From the NCBI GenBank assembly GCA_963922205.1, contig CAWUHX010000130.1, positions 908,618 through 972,617 of the forward strand: 64,000 nucleotides of DNA, given 5' to 3'. The notes beneath the pieces were generated by a model. The model worked only from the letters and a program-made list of their open reading frames with translations. It ran no database searches and was not told the origin of the DNA. Origin of the DNA: Romanomermis culicivorax. Taxonomy: Eukaryota > Nematoda > Enoplea > Mermithida > Mermithidae. Made by a program: the position numbers and the translations under genes. Positions 49,616-59,814 of this stretch are shown in pieces (position 1 is the first letter of the stretch; every line of letters starts with the position of its first letter).

Positions 49616-50238
49616 CAATGACTGAGTTTACATGTTGACATTTTTGTTCAATAAAGTTTGATAATTGAGAAATTTTTTGCTCATATTTTGGTGATTTTGC
49701 GTATTCTATTCAGCAGAAACTGCTGATGTTCATTTGCAGCCTCTATTCATGCCACATAGAACAACGGACTCATGCAGGATACAGCACATTTAGCTAAACT
49801 GATGCTCTATTTATATTCCTACAGTAATTCGTAAACATAATTAACTAATCCTGACACCATTTCCAACTTGTATATATATTTTTTTTGCCATGTGTTTTGC
49901 ATAAATGAACAGTGTGCATCATTGTTGGAACATTGTCAAGTAATTTTCATTTCAATCTATCACTCGCAGGACGCATTTTCTACTCAGCAACAGTGAATAA
50001 AAAGATCTAAATTGCGCTTAGAACAAGAATGCTCCAATTACAAAGATCCAATCCACCATACTGTTTACGTGGTACGTCACCTGCGCTCCAGCGTATTGGC
50101 AAGACATCTCGTCATCCAGCTCTTGGCAACTGCTAATTTACTGCTTTGATGAATAAAAGATAAGAAATTAACGTGAGTTATCCGAGCGAAGAATACATTC
50201 CACCGTTCACTCAATAGTCTACTGCATGAGTTGAAAAA
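49616..50238. other. Upstream region of the cysteine-rich peptide gene
   Basis: No repeat recognised. AATAAA near 49,650 and 50,153 have no gene in front of them that I can identify. No clear promoter motif is seen. Confidence 0.4.
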
Positions 50239-52212
50239 ATGAGTTCCTTAGTAATTTTCCTGATTTACATACTAACTTTCACATCATTATTGGAGAGGAA
50301 TAGAGTCATTGTGGAAAGTAAGTTCACTCCTACTGTAGCAAGTTTGTATGCTAAATTGACATCACAATTTTCAGGGCCTCCAAGGTAGCTGCCCGTTAGG
50401 GTAAACGTGACCAGGCCACAACAGAAATAGATGGGTTTGGTATGTATCCCTTGAAACAATAAGGAGTCCTCTGGTACAGTCATTAGTATTGAAGGACTTT
50501 CAGGGTGGCACCACAAGGCTCCCACTAGTGGACAGTGTCAGAGTAGGTGTGACCATCCCAACCAAGGCTCAATAAATATGCCACCTTCAGAACATGTCCC
50601 TTGGAGCAACAAGGGGAACCCTTGTAGCATCACCTGCTTTGAAGATCTTTCTAGGTTAGGCTGAAGCTATTTCACCACTGACCATTGACACGTTATGGGT
50701 AAAGCGTTGCCATAGTAACCATCGCCAAACACTGTTCGAAAAATAATGCTTGACCGGGATTCGAACCCGGGTCTCTGTGACTATAGTGCAGCATTCTTCC
50801 GATTGAACTACCGAGCCAGTGTTGCAATAGTTACGAAGGGGTGATGTACGGCAGTGCGACACGTGACACCATAGTTGGCATATGTTGGACCATCCTGACC
50901 AGGGATCAATGGTTTGGAATCTGTCCTTTGGAACAACAAGGAAGCCCCTGATATGGTCCCCATTGTTGAAGGGCATCCTGGGTGGCATCATAGCTTTTCC
51001 ACAACTGACCAATGTCAGGATAGGTGTGACCATGTGCACCATGCTGAGCATAAATGGCCACATTTGGAACCTATAGATTGGCTGAAACATCACTCCTACC
51101 AGTGAAACATAATATGTTACCATACAATATGTAGAAAGAGCTAAAATGCTTCATATCACAGTGTAAGTTGAGTAACCACTGCCAGAAAGAGTCATATTTG
51201 GGACATCAATGCTTGTAAAATCTGGAAGCCACAAGATATACCCAGGGTCCCCTGGCTCCAAATCAATGGCTAAATAAGTGTACTGATGTGTGTGTCTAAT
51301 GGACATTCCTATGGCTGTGTCATATACACAAAATTATGTGGCTAGCATGTCAAAAAAAATGCTCAGTGATGGGCTGGAACCCTCGATCTTCTTTATACAA
51401 AGCTGACCTCCTGCCCAAGTGCACTATCCAAGCCATGTGGTTGGTTTATAAAGTGTGGTTGTAGTGGTGCAGGGCACAGTATGTGGTGGACAGCTTAATG
51501 CACCACAACAACACATCTCCCCCTTCGAGTTAGACAGGCCCTGGGTAGGGTGGCCAATGTGTTTTGCCCAGATCGAGGTGGCTAATGTGTCAGAAAAAGT
51601 GCATGGTGAGGGGCACTACCCTATGAACTTCTGGGTACAAATCAGACATGCTATCCCCTACCCTCAAAATTCAGGGTCTTCAGAGCAGCTATTTCATGTT
51701 ATTCATGAACTTTTGGAAAAAATCAATAATCATACTGTAGCGCAAAACCTTCTTGCATATTGAACATTTTTTAGATAAAATTTCTGTACAATTGTGAAGA
51801 AAAATTAATTGATTCTGAATATGCCAAAGTTTTCAGAAAACTCAACCTTGTTAATAGATATTCTTTATCCCAAAAATTTCAATTTCGCCCATGTTTTGTG
51901 TATGGTTTTTCATTTCATCATGCACACAAACTGTCAAAATGAATTTTAGAAGAAAGGCCTGGACAGTTTGTACAGCATTTTGAGGCCTTTTGATTAGTTT
52001 GGGTTTCTTCTAAATCCTCCAGCATCAATTTTTTCACAGGTAGATTCGGAACAAGATACAGGATGACCATGAGGCGATTCACCCATCAGCCGAACCAATG
52101 GCACTGTTGCCAAGAGTGTGATGCTCGTCAAATGTGTTGTACGTACCATAGACATGGATGCGTTTGCCGTAGCAAGCATGACCCGTCATGTATAGCACCG
52201 GTCTATCGATGA
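50239..52212 (+). CDS. Secreted cysteine-rich peptide, 83 aa, 2 exons
   Basis: Exon 1 (50,239-50,317) encodes MSSLVIFLIYILTFTSLLER, a signal peptide, and ends at a GTAAGT donor in phase 1. Exon 2 (52,040-52,212) follows TTTTTTCACAG and keeps frame to TGA. The mature part starts with a basic stretch (RYRMTMRRF), then has eight cysteines in about 30 residues: WHCCQEC, MCCTYHRHGC, VC and SC. The spacing CC-x2-C-x5-CC-x6-C-x-C-x7-C could form four disulfides. It suggests a knotted extracellular peptide such as an antimicrobial, defence or signalling peptide, but I cannot match it to a named family. AATAAA lies 43 bp after the stop. The 1.7-kb intron holds inverted ~200-bp repeats, a T-MITE and an inverted SINE-like element. 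Confidence 0.75.
50380..51125 (-). repeat. Cluster of inverted ~200-bp repeats
   Basis: At least three copies of the 18,331-type repeat in reverse orientation (about 50,385-50,560, 50,570-50,660 and 50,870-51,125), interrupted by the T-MITE at 50,686-50,868. Confidence 0.65.
50686..50868 (-). mobile_element. T-MITE, copy 3
   Basis: TGACACGTTATGGGTAAAGC to GCGACACGTGACA. The minus strand reads GGTAGTTCAATCGGAAGAAT and CCCGGGTTCGAATCCCGG, the best-preserved T-arm of the family. It sits inside a ~200-bp repeat cluster. Confidence 0.78.
51280..51480 (-). mobile_element. SINE-like element, inverted copy
   Basis: Minus strand CCACATGGCTTGGATAGTGC and GAGGGTTCCAGCCCATCACT correspond to the 38,085 element. 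The T-stem is damaged. Confidence 0.6.
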
Positions 52213-52254
52213 AGTGTCTTGTTTCTTTGGAATTTAAACCTGTCATGTGATGAA

Positions 52255-52260
52255 AATAAA
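52255..52260 (+). promoter_or_regulatory. AATAAA polyadenylation signal
   Basis: 43 bp behind the stop of the cysteine-rich peptide gene. Confidence 0.65.
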
Positions 52261-52439
52261 AATTCCTCAATTTCTGCTGGTATTCAAGTTGTAAAAAATA
52301 TACGAAGCATTTTATGAACATTAAATACTTTTCATGTAAAAGAAATGAATAAATGCTTTGAAACAGACTTTTTTTGGTTCATTCTTGGAGTTAGTAGCTG
52401 CACAAGGCCTATCCAGGGATGTAGAGAACATATCAAATT

Positions 52440-52830
52440 CTAACAGGTATGTGTTGAGGCAACCTGTTCCCACTACTCGGGACTTCAGTAAAAGTTAGGC
52501 TCGGTCCGGGACTTGAACCCAGGACCTTGCGGCTACCATCCGCACGCTCTAACCAACTGAGCCAACCAAGCAGCGGGAAAGGTGCTCTCTTTTTGCAACA
52601 ATTCGTAGTTGAGGTGGCTGCTTTGGCCACTCTCAACATCCCTCCGCCGTCGAGTTTGAGGGACCCTCAAGGGCCACCAGTGTTGAGGCAACCTGTTCCC
52701 GCCACTCAGGGCTTCAGTTGGTTAGAGCGTGCGGATGGTAGCCGCAAGGTCCTGGGTTCAAGTCCCAGACCAAGCCTAACTTTTACTGAAGTCCGGAGTA
52801 GTGGGAACAGGTTTGGCCACTCTCAACATA
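52440..52830. mobile_element. Inverted pair of tRNA-derived SINE-like units
   Basis: The left end (52,452-52,500, CTACTCGGGACTTCAGTAAA) and right end (52,763-52,812, TTTACTGAAGTCCGGAGTAG) are inverted copies. Each half has a tRNA-like segment, minus in the left half (52,499-52,571) and plus in the right (about 52,722-52,789). Shared body phrases occur also at 39.6-40.0 kb and 41.2 kb. Confidence 0.75.
52499..52571 (-). tRNA. Intact tRNA-like fold, anticodon GGT, probably SINE head
   Basis: The minus strand folds as a full cloverleaf of 73 nt: acceptor GCTTGGT/ACCGAGC (seven pairs, one G-T), D-arm GCTC/GAGC with AGTTGGTTA loop, anticodon arm TGCGG/CCGCA with loop ATGGTAG, and T-arm CTGGG/CCCGG with TTCAAGT. 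Anticodon GGT would read ACC (threonine), which eukaryotes normally serve with inosine-modified AGT. That, and its place inside a repeat, argue for a SINE head or pseudo-tRNA over a working gene. Confidence 0.45.
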
Positions 52831-52834
52831 TGGA

Positions 52835-53201
52835 TAGTGTTGTGTCTTGAATAATAACTGGACTAAGTTGAAAATAGATTGGCCTAGGGATAATTTGTAA
52901 ATATCCAACAGGAATACTTGCTGGTAAATAGCTGAGTTTAATAAGGCTAACTAACATCAAACCACTAAAAAGTACAATAGATAAGAGGAATGAATATACA
53001 ATACAACACGACTTATATACTATCACGGAAAATCACGGAATGTTCTGGAACATTTTAGAGTGATATAGAATATTGAGGAAGCTTCTAGATTGTTCCAGGA
53101 AAAAGCAATACACAAAATGTACCTGGACATCTGATTACATGATCCTACTGTAAGGTATGTATTACTCGTACCTGCACATCATGTACCATGATCATACTGT
53201 A
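52835..53201 (-). mobile_element. HSE-R repeat, copy C (longest uninterrupted)
   Basis: On the minus strand it reads GATGTGCAGGTAC (with a local duplication), then TTCCTGGAACAATCTAGAAG (53,083-53,102), AATGTTCCAGAACATTCC (53,037-53,054), TATATAAG (53,012-53,019) and GTTAGTTAGCCTTATTAAAC. It ends near TTATTCAAGACACAAC. The order of HSE array, TATA box and ~170 bp of downstream sequence is as in copy A. Confidence 0.7.
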
Positions 53202-53975
53202 TGTAACGACCAGATTTTGTGAAGCACTTTACTTTACCCAATTACAGATGGTTGAAACAGCTACAACGGAGCAGGGGAATGGAAATACGGGGGCTATACC
53301 CGGATAATAATAATCGAGGGCTGCTTTGAGACGTCGACACAACAAAGGGGGAAGGTGGCGAGTACAACAACGGCTTAACTGCTTCCAAAAAAGGGACACT
53401 CGCTCACAATATAAAAACGCTTGCAAATAAACGGGGTGCGGGGTCGAAAAATGGAGAATTACAACAATAATAAAATCACGCTTTGCTTCTCTTTAAATAC
53501 GACGTTTTTGGCCACTCCCTGGGCCTCGCGGGAGGTCGTGCTTCTGTCCATCTTCTTCCGCCAATCCTCTCTTCCTGCTTTACTATTCATGCTTATTTAG
53601 TCACGCCCTTTAACGCTTTTCTAGTATGGCATGCTTTCCGTGTCTTGCTTGCTTCCTATGGTGGGCTTAGCCACACCTCTGTGCTTCTGTGCATGCTTCC
53701 TGTATCTGTTTCTCTGTGTACACATGTTTTGTGGGCCGTCACTACCATTGCACTTGAGACTACTGTCTGACGGGGCTTTTACTTATTTTACTGTGTGCAG
53801 GTGTTGTTTACGATTTTTACGGGGGATTACGGTAGCCGTGGAATGTGTAGTTTAGTGTAGGTTCTAGGGGACCAGCTGCGGTTTGTGCAAATTAATTGGG
53901 GCATCTTAATTGGGCTACCGGGTTGTGAACGGATCAAAATAAAGTACTTCACGTAATTTTATAGGAATGTTTGGG
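53202..53975. mobile_element. Element with inverted ends, GC-richer interior
   Basis: TTTTGTGAAGCACTTTACTTT (53,216-53,236) is matched by inverted AAATAAAGTACTTCACGTAA (53,938-53,957). The interior differs in composition from its surroundings, with GC-rich segments at 53,330-53,370 and 53,515-53,545. It begins TGTAACGACC directly after HSE-R copy C. It may be a solo LTR or a DNA element; no target duplication was found. Confidence 0.5.
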
Positions 53976-54894
53976 TGTGAATCCCAGACACCCTTGAGAT
54001 GATAAAATGTGAAAATGAAATAATATTTAATAAATGTCTATCACATACAGTATGCTATATATTTACAGTACTGCGTTAACAGGTACGTTACATGTATGAT
54101 AAGTATCACATAGAAAAGTATAAGCATATGAAATTTCACATCACAGTAGAAAGTATTGTTGCGAGACTTCAACCATAATCCAAGCAAGTGTGTTGAACAT
54201 AGGGGCAAGAAAAGTTTGCGACCTTCATAAGCAGGTAAAATTCATAAAAATTTCATTGATCACTTACAAAAATGAAGTGAATTCACAAATTGGCATATGA
54301 GAATACCCAGATTTGTTGCACAAAGATTCAATTTTTCTAAACTGTGGCTAAAAAGAAACATTAAATCAAGCTGTCAGACATAGTAAAAGCATGAATTTTC
54401 ACTTTTAATTTTGAAAATAATTGATATTCTAACAATAATAGATAAAAAACATAAAATTTATCCACTTTTTTGTAGCTTCTGTTATGAATAGAAAAAACAA
54501 AGATGACTCTTTCGCATTATGATTCGTAAGATGATCGTGTTCTAGATTTGTTGATGAATTGAATAAAATTGACACAAATTATACTCAAATGAAGTCTGCA
54601 ATTGTGTGAAAACAGAAGCATTGCATAAGCAAACATGGCAAATATCACGAGGAATCAAAAAAGTCAATGAGTGAAATCAGAAGGGTATGATTATTTGGCG
54701 AATCCATATGCGGATGCGGATGTTGGATATGTTCTAATTGATGGATATGAATATGGTTGGCAGATGTGGTATCCACTTGTTTTCTGCATATGTTTGAGTC
54801 TAACCATGCATGACTGATGGGGGATATTTTTTTCACATTTTTCAGTCCATTTGGTGGAGTTGGAAAGTTTTTTTGGCAAATATGATTCAATTTA
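53976..54894. other. Intergenic DNA, no gene recognised
   Basis: AT-rich sequence. The minus-strand frames at 54,645-54,890 overlap each other and show no domain. Confidence 0.5.
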
Positions 54895-56180
54895 GGATTT
54901 AAATTTAAATTAATTCAAACTTTAAATTCAATTTAATTTATATGAAATTTAATGAAATTTAATTTTATTCAAAATTTAATTTTATTTAAAATTCAATTTT
55001 ATTTAAAATTTAATTTTATTTAAAATTTAATTTTATTTAAAATTTAATTTTATTTAAAATTTAATTTTATTTAAAATTTAATTTTATTTAAAATTTAATT
55101 TTATTTAAAATTTAATTTTATTTAAAATTTAATTTTATTTAAAATTTAATTTTATTTAAAATTTAATTTTATTTAAAATTTAATTTTATTTAAAATTTAA
55201 TTTTATTTAAAATTTAATTTTATTTAAAATTTAATTTTATTTAAAATTTAATTTTATTTAAAATTTAATTTTATTTAAAATTCAGTTGTTTTAAATTTAA
55301 TTACATTTAAAATTTTAATTTGATGTTTTTTAATATTTTAATTTAATTTTATCTAATATTTAAATTTAATTTCATCTAAAATTTAAATTTAATTTTATTT
55401 GAAATTCAAATTTATTTTTATTTAAATTTTGAATTTAATTTCACCTAAAATTAAAATTTTTTTAAAATTTAATTTTATTTAAAATTTAATTTTATTTAAA
55501 ATTTAATTTTATTTAAAATTTAATTTTATTTAAAATTTAATTTTATTTAAAGTTTAATTTTATTTAAAATTTAATTTTATTTAAAATTTAATTTTATTTA
55601 AAATTTAATTTTATTTAAAATTTAATTTTATTTAAAATTTAATTTCACTCAAAATTTAATTTTATTTGAAATTAAATTTTATTTAAAATTCACTTTTATT
55701 TAAAATTTAATGACATTTGGAATTTTAATATGATGATTTTTAAAAATCAAATTTAATTATATTTAAAATTTAAATCATATTTTATTTAAAAGTTAAACTT
55801 AATTTTATTAATAATTTTAGTTTAATTTTATTAAAAATTTAAATTAGAGTGAAATCTGAATTTAATATTATTTGAAATTTAAATTCAATTTTATTCCAAA
55901 TTTAAATTTAATATTATTTAAGATTTATTATAAATTTAATATTATTTAAGATTTATTATAAATTTAATTTAAAAATTTTAATTTTATTTTATTTAAAATT
56001 TTGATTTCATCTAGAATTTTGGTTTTATTTACAATTTTGATTTTATCTAAAATTTTGATTTTATCTACAATTTTGATTTTATCTGAAATTTTGATTTTTT
56101 TCAAATGTTGATTAAATTTTATAATTTAATTCAAAGCTTGATGTAATTTATAATTTAAATAAAAATTTAATTTAAATATT
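54895..56180. repeat. ATTTAAAATTTAATTTT minisatellite, ~1.3 kb
   Basis: A 17-bp unit, TTTATTTAAAATTTAAT, is nearly perfect at 54,970-55,285 and 55,460-55,660, with diverged flanks and a final block of ATTTTGATTTTATCT units (55,985-56,100). Confidence 0.93.
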
Positions 56181-56647
56181 ATTTTAAAATCAAAATCTTC
56201 TTGAAAAATTAAAAATTTAGTCCTGCCACATCTAATCCACTACATCTGCAAAATTTTTCAAGTCGTTTAGTCGTGTGGCAGCTGTCGATTGGCCATTTCC
56301 TCTAAAATCAGTCTTTCAGACGAACATATCAGGCAAAAATAATTTTGAGTCGGGTAAAACCATTGAAAAATTTGGAAAAAATAGCAGCCATCTGCCAAGC
56401 ATGTCTGCTTTTTGGAATTCAAGGGTGTGAATTCCATCCTTTTCGGTATTCACAAATTAGTCCTCAATATGCAGAAAGTGCTGATTCTGCCATTTTAATA
56501 CACTGATTAGGCAGTGGATATGCATAAACCAAATCTGCCGTCAGTATCCGTATCCGCCGATTAGACCATAACTGCCATCCACACACATTATGTTACCTTA
56601 TATGTCGCATGTGTGAACATCTTAATGTTGCGACATTTTTGTTGTAG
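56181..56647. other. Intergenic DNA
   Basis: No gene or known repeat is seen before the tandem SINE-like pair. Confidence 0.5.
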
Positions 56648-57090
56648 TGCTGCGATTGGGTATTCATTACGCGGCATGCCCCACACTCACCACCACTACT
56701 ACAACCACAACTTCTGAATCATCCACATGGCTCAGTTAGCTCAGTTGGAAGCAAGTGTGCCTTGAATGCAGAAGGTTGAGGGTTCGAGCCCCTCACCGAG
56801 CGTTATTTTTCTGATGCACGGTCCACTTGGATTTGGGCATACGACATTGGTGACCATCCAGGGCCCTTCCTCCTCAGAGGATGGAGGGGTGTTGTAGTGG
56901 TGCGACTGGCTATTCATTACCCGGCATACCCCGTACTCACCACCACTACTACAACCACAACTTCTGAATCATCCACATGGCTGGGTTAGCTCAATTGGTA
57001 GCAAGTGTGCCTTGAATGCAGAAGGTCGAGGGTTCGAGCCCCTCACCGAGCATTATTTTCCTGATGCACTGGCCACGTGGATTTGGGCGT
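56648..57090 (+). mobile_element. Tandem pair of SINE-like elements
   Basis: Two copies (about 56,648-56,880 and 56,885-57,090) share GGCATGCCCCACACTCACC, a tRNA-like part with GTTAGCTCAGTTGG and GGGTTCGAGCCCCTC, and the end GATTTGGGCATACGACAT. The T-arm is perfect, the acceptor stem pairs six of seven, and the anticodon loop is CTTGAAT (TGA) where the 38,085 copy has CTTGTAT. Confidence 0.75.
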
Positions 57091-57164
57091 AGGACATTTT
57101 TGGAAAATGCATATATGTTGCAACATGTATGTCGGGAGAAATGTCGCCCTGTGAACCAGGCTTA

Positions 57165-57400
57165 ATGCTTTTATTCTGTCTGTAGGCACACAATGAACGA
57201 ACAAAACGGTGGTTATGGTAATGCGACGTTTCGGTAGTCTACCTACTACCTTCCTCAGGGGACAATTAACAATTTTTACGACATTCGCAGGTGGAGGGAA
57301 TTGAACCCTGGTTGTTTGATTGAGAGTCTAGTGCACTACCACTGGGTCATCAGAGCCTAATAACTTGTTTGGAAGTTCTATATATCCTGACTAGGGGGTA
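57165..57400. mobile_element. Truncated relative of the 35,397 MITE
   Basis: Shares GGTTATGGTAATGCGACGTT, the phrase TACCTACTACCTTCCTCAG and the tRNA-like minus-strand part ending GGAATTGAACCCTGG. Both terminal inverted repeats are missing. Confidence 0.65.
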
Positions 57401-57795
57401 CTAGTTCAGATTTTTGTTCCAGTCTGTTGCCCTTCTAAGGAATGCTTGGTTCCATACATGGCCTATTTTAATGCTCTTACTACCTACCTTTTTTGGCCCA
57501 ACTTTTCCCATCTCAAAGGTTACTCCGATCTGCCATTTTTAGACATCAGGCTCTTGGGCAAGTATGGTGGTATTTTCAAAATGGGGTGTACATCCACATG
57601 ACAGGCAATGAGGCTCAGGTTCTTAAGGAAAATGCTTTTCCACTGCTCATGACATCAAATTTTGATTACAGTTTGGCTTTCATAGGACATCATCATGGGT
57701 GCACCAGATCCAATGTTCAAGAAACATTGATTGGTTCGCAATCTCAGTATTGCAATTCCATTTTTGAGGATTTCAATAATGCAATATTGTTTTTT
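57401..57795. other. Intergenic DNA with an unassigned open frame
   Basis: A 103-codon plus-strand frame (57,493-57,804) has no recognisable motif and ends in a poly-T stretch antisense to the neighbouring gene's 3' end. I do not annotate it as a gene. Confidence 0.45.
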
Positions 57796-57801
57796 TTTAT
57801 T
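57796..57801 (-). promoter_or_regulatory. AATAAA polyadenylation signal
   Basis: On the minus strand, 10 bp after the TAA of the 57,811-59,366 gene, followed by an A-rich tract. Confidence 0.6.
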
Positions 57802-57810
57802 TAAATAACA

Positions 57811-59366
57811 TTACGAACATAAAATAAAAGTGCGCACATGCATATTTTGATCATGCTGAGGATTAAATTTCACCTGATGAGTATCACAGCTGTTCATTTT
57901 TTTGAATTCGAAAAATTGCAAACCTCTATAGTCCATCGGTGATTTCGGTTCGAAGTACATTCGCCACTTGCCCTGTTTGTCGCTCAAAATACGTTCGCTC
58001 AAATTTCGATCTTAAAAAATTGGGTCAAAATAGCTGGAAATGATTCAAAAAATGGCATGCAGAAGTGTCAAGTAACAGTAACCAGTAAAGTTGTTAGGTT
58101 CTGGCCCAAATACACTGATTTTCTGAATTACTAAAGATACTTATTTTCAATTTAGGAAAAAAAACTGGCAGAGAAGTGCCCCGGAAATCTCAATATTAAT
58201 CAATAAAAATATGTTTTAGATATCTGTGCACTTTTCTATAGACATCGTTTCCAAACTCCAGTTATATCCCAATTGTTGATATTGTCAAGTGTCGCACGGC
58301 CGTACATCACCCCTTCGTAACTATCGCAACACTGGCTAGGTAGTTCAATCCGAAGAATGCTGCACTATAGTCACAGAGACCCAGGTTCGAATCCCGGTCG
58401 AGCATTATTATTCAAACAGTGTCTGGTGATGGTTACGATGGCAACGCGTTTACCCATTACGTGTCAATATACAGTGCACTGAATTCATAAAACTGATCAG
58501 TTCTTGCAGCCCAACCATGCATGTCCTCAGCAGTTTGGACTATTCAGCATTTTTGTCAACCAGGATCCTCACATCTGTACCAGCATTGGCCTGGTAGTCA
58601 TCTGTAGCACATTTCAAAGAGTGTTGTGGTGTGAAATCTGGAACCAAACATTTCACTTTCAGATGTGCCCTTGTGTACAGAATATCTGAGCATTCTGCAT
58701 CTGGATTTCGACTCCTCCTATTGTAGAACATGGTTTTGTGAATTTGTCAGTGAATGTCCCCCAGCCAGAGCCTAACTTTACAAAAAAACTCAAGCAATGT
58801 GAACAGGTCGCCTCAACATGCACCCAATTTGCTCGAACAAACTTACAAGAACTCTTCACGACATCGAAAAGCATTATCCGCACTTCCACACTGTCCACCG
58901 GTAAATTAGAGCATAGATCTATGATTTGACCTTGGATATCATATGCTGGCGCATTTCTCGGACCATGTTTGTACGGCCTGGGTGCTCCTCTACCACCACC
59001 CAGATCAAAATTTTGGATCCCGGATGCATGGTATACTTGAGGTGAATAATTAATCTCCGGATCCACATCATTGTCCGTATTACTCGATCTCACAATTGTG
59101 GGCAATATTTCTTGGTCGAAATTTTTCAATTGATGACGGAACGACATACGTTTGCCGGCCGAATTCCATTTTGAACTGGGTTGACCCAATTTACCGGTCG
59201 ATTTTCGACTATTCGATGATGAGAAGGCAACTTTCCTGGGTGAACCGGGAGCCATGCCTTTGCTCCGGCCGGCGCCGTTGATCGAATCAATTATAGAAAA
59301 AGCTAGAAATATGTTGACTAACAGAAACTTGGATAGGGTGAATGAACATAGCGCGCGATATGGCAT
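57811..59366 (-). CDS. Secreted protein with possible transthyretin-like domain, 2 exons
   Basis: Exon 1 (59,366-58,847) begins MPYRALCSFTLSKFLLVNIF, a signal peptide with cleavage likely near SINGA. It ends at a GTAAGT donor in phase 1. Exon 2 (58,010-57,811) follows TTTTTTAAG and continues the frame to TAA; total 239 aa. After the signal come about 60 basic, serine-rich residues (GSPRKVAFSSSNSRKSTGKL), an acidic/Asn stretch and a Gly/Pro stretch (DLGGGRGAPRPYKHGP). The last ~100 residues look like a beta-sandwich: YDIQGQIIDLC..VEVRIMLFD, then LSERILSDKQGKWRMYFEP and FFEFKKMNSC. The G-x-I-x-x-C...V-x-V-x-L-x-D opening and the later D-x-x-G-x-[FW] step resemble nematode transthyretin-like proteins, but the match is loose. 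CAG eleven bases before the ATG may be a trans-splice acceptor. The intron carries a T-MITE. Confidence 0.75.
58283..58466 (+). mobile_element. T-MITE, copy 4
   Basis: TGTCAAGTGTCGCACGGCCG to ACCCATTACGTGTCA, in the plus orientation. tRNA-like GGTAGTTCAATCCGAAGAAT and GGTTCGAATCC are present. It lies in the intron of the 57,811-59,366 gene. Confidence 0.78.
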
Positions 59367-59814
59367 GTCGCTTCTGCTGACTATGTGTATGGAAGGTGCC
59401 TGATAATGCATTTGTTTACTTAGGGAGAAATATTGCTGTTAGTACACTGCTTTATGCAGGTACAGGTTGGGCTGTATGCTTCAGATATCATGTTAATGTA
59501 CAACAATTTGGATTTTTTTAACTTTTTGCAAATAAACACCTCATGTGTTGTTTTTTTCATTTTTTCTTTTCCTTTTTTTTTCCTTTCCTTTCCCTTCCCT
59601 GTGAATTTTCTGAATTTTCCTAGTGGGTTCCCTGCAAAAGTTACAAATTTAGGCAGACAGATTCAAATTAGCCAGGCAGCTTTCAGAATAATGTTTCAAT
59701 ATTTTTCAGGTGTCCTGATTGAATGAGGGCCAAGAAATGGAGGTGAATCAGGGCGGAAATCGGACATTGAAAATTCACAGAAATTGATGGGATTCAACAC
59801 TAATATACAGCATA
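59367..59814. other. Upstream region of minus-strand gene
   Basis: Contains a ~50-bp polypyrimidine tract (59,553-59,600). Otherwise no feature is seen. Confidence 0.5.

Noticed and set aside
57493-57804. 103-codon plus-strand frame
   Set aside because: No domain, no splice context, and it ends in the poly-T tract antisense to the 3' end of the neighbouring gene.
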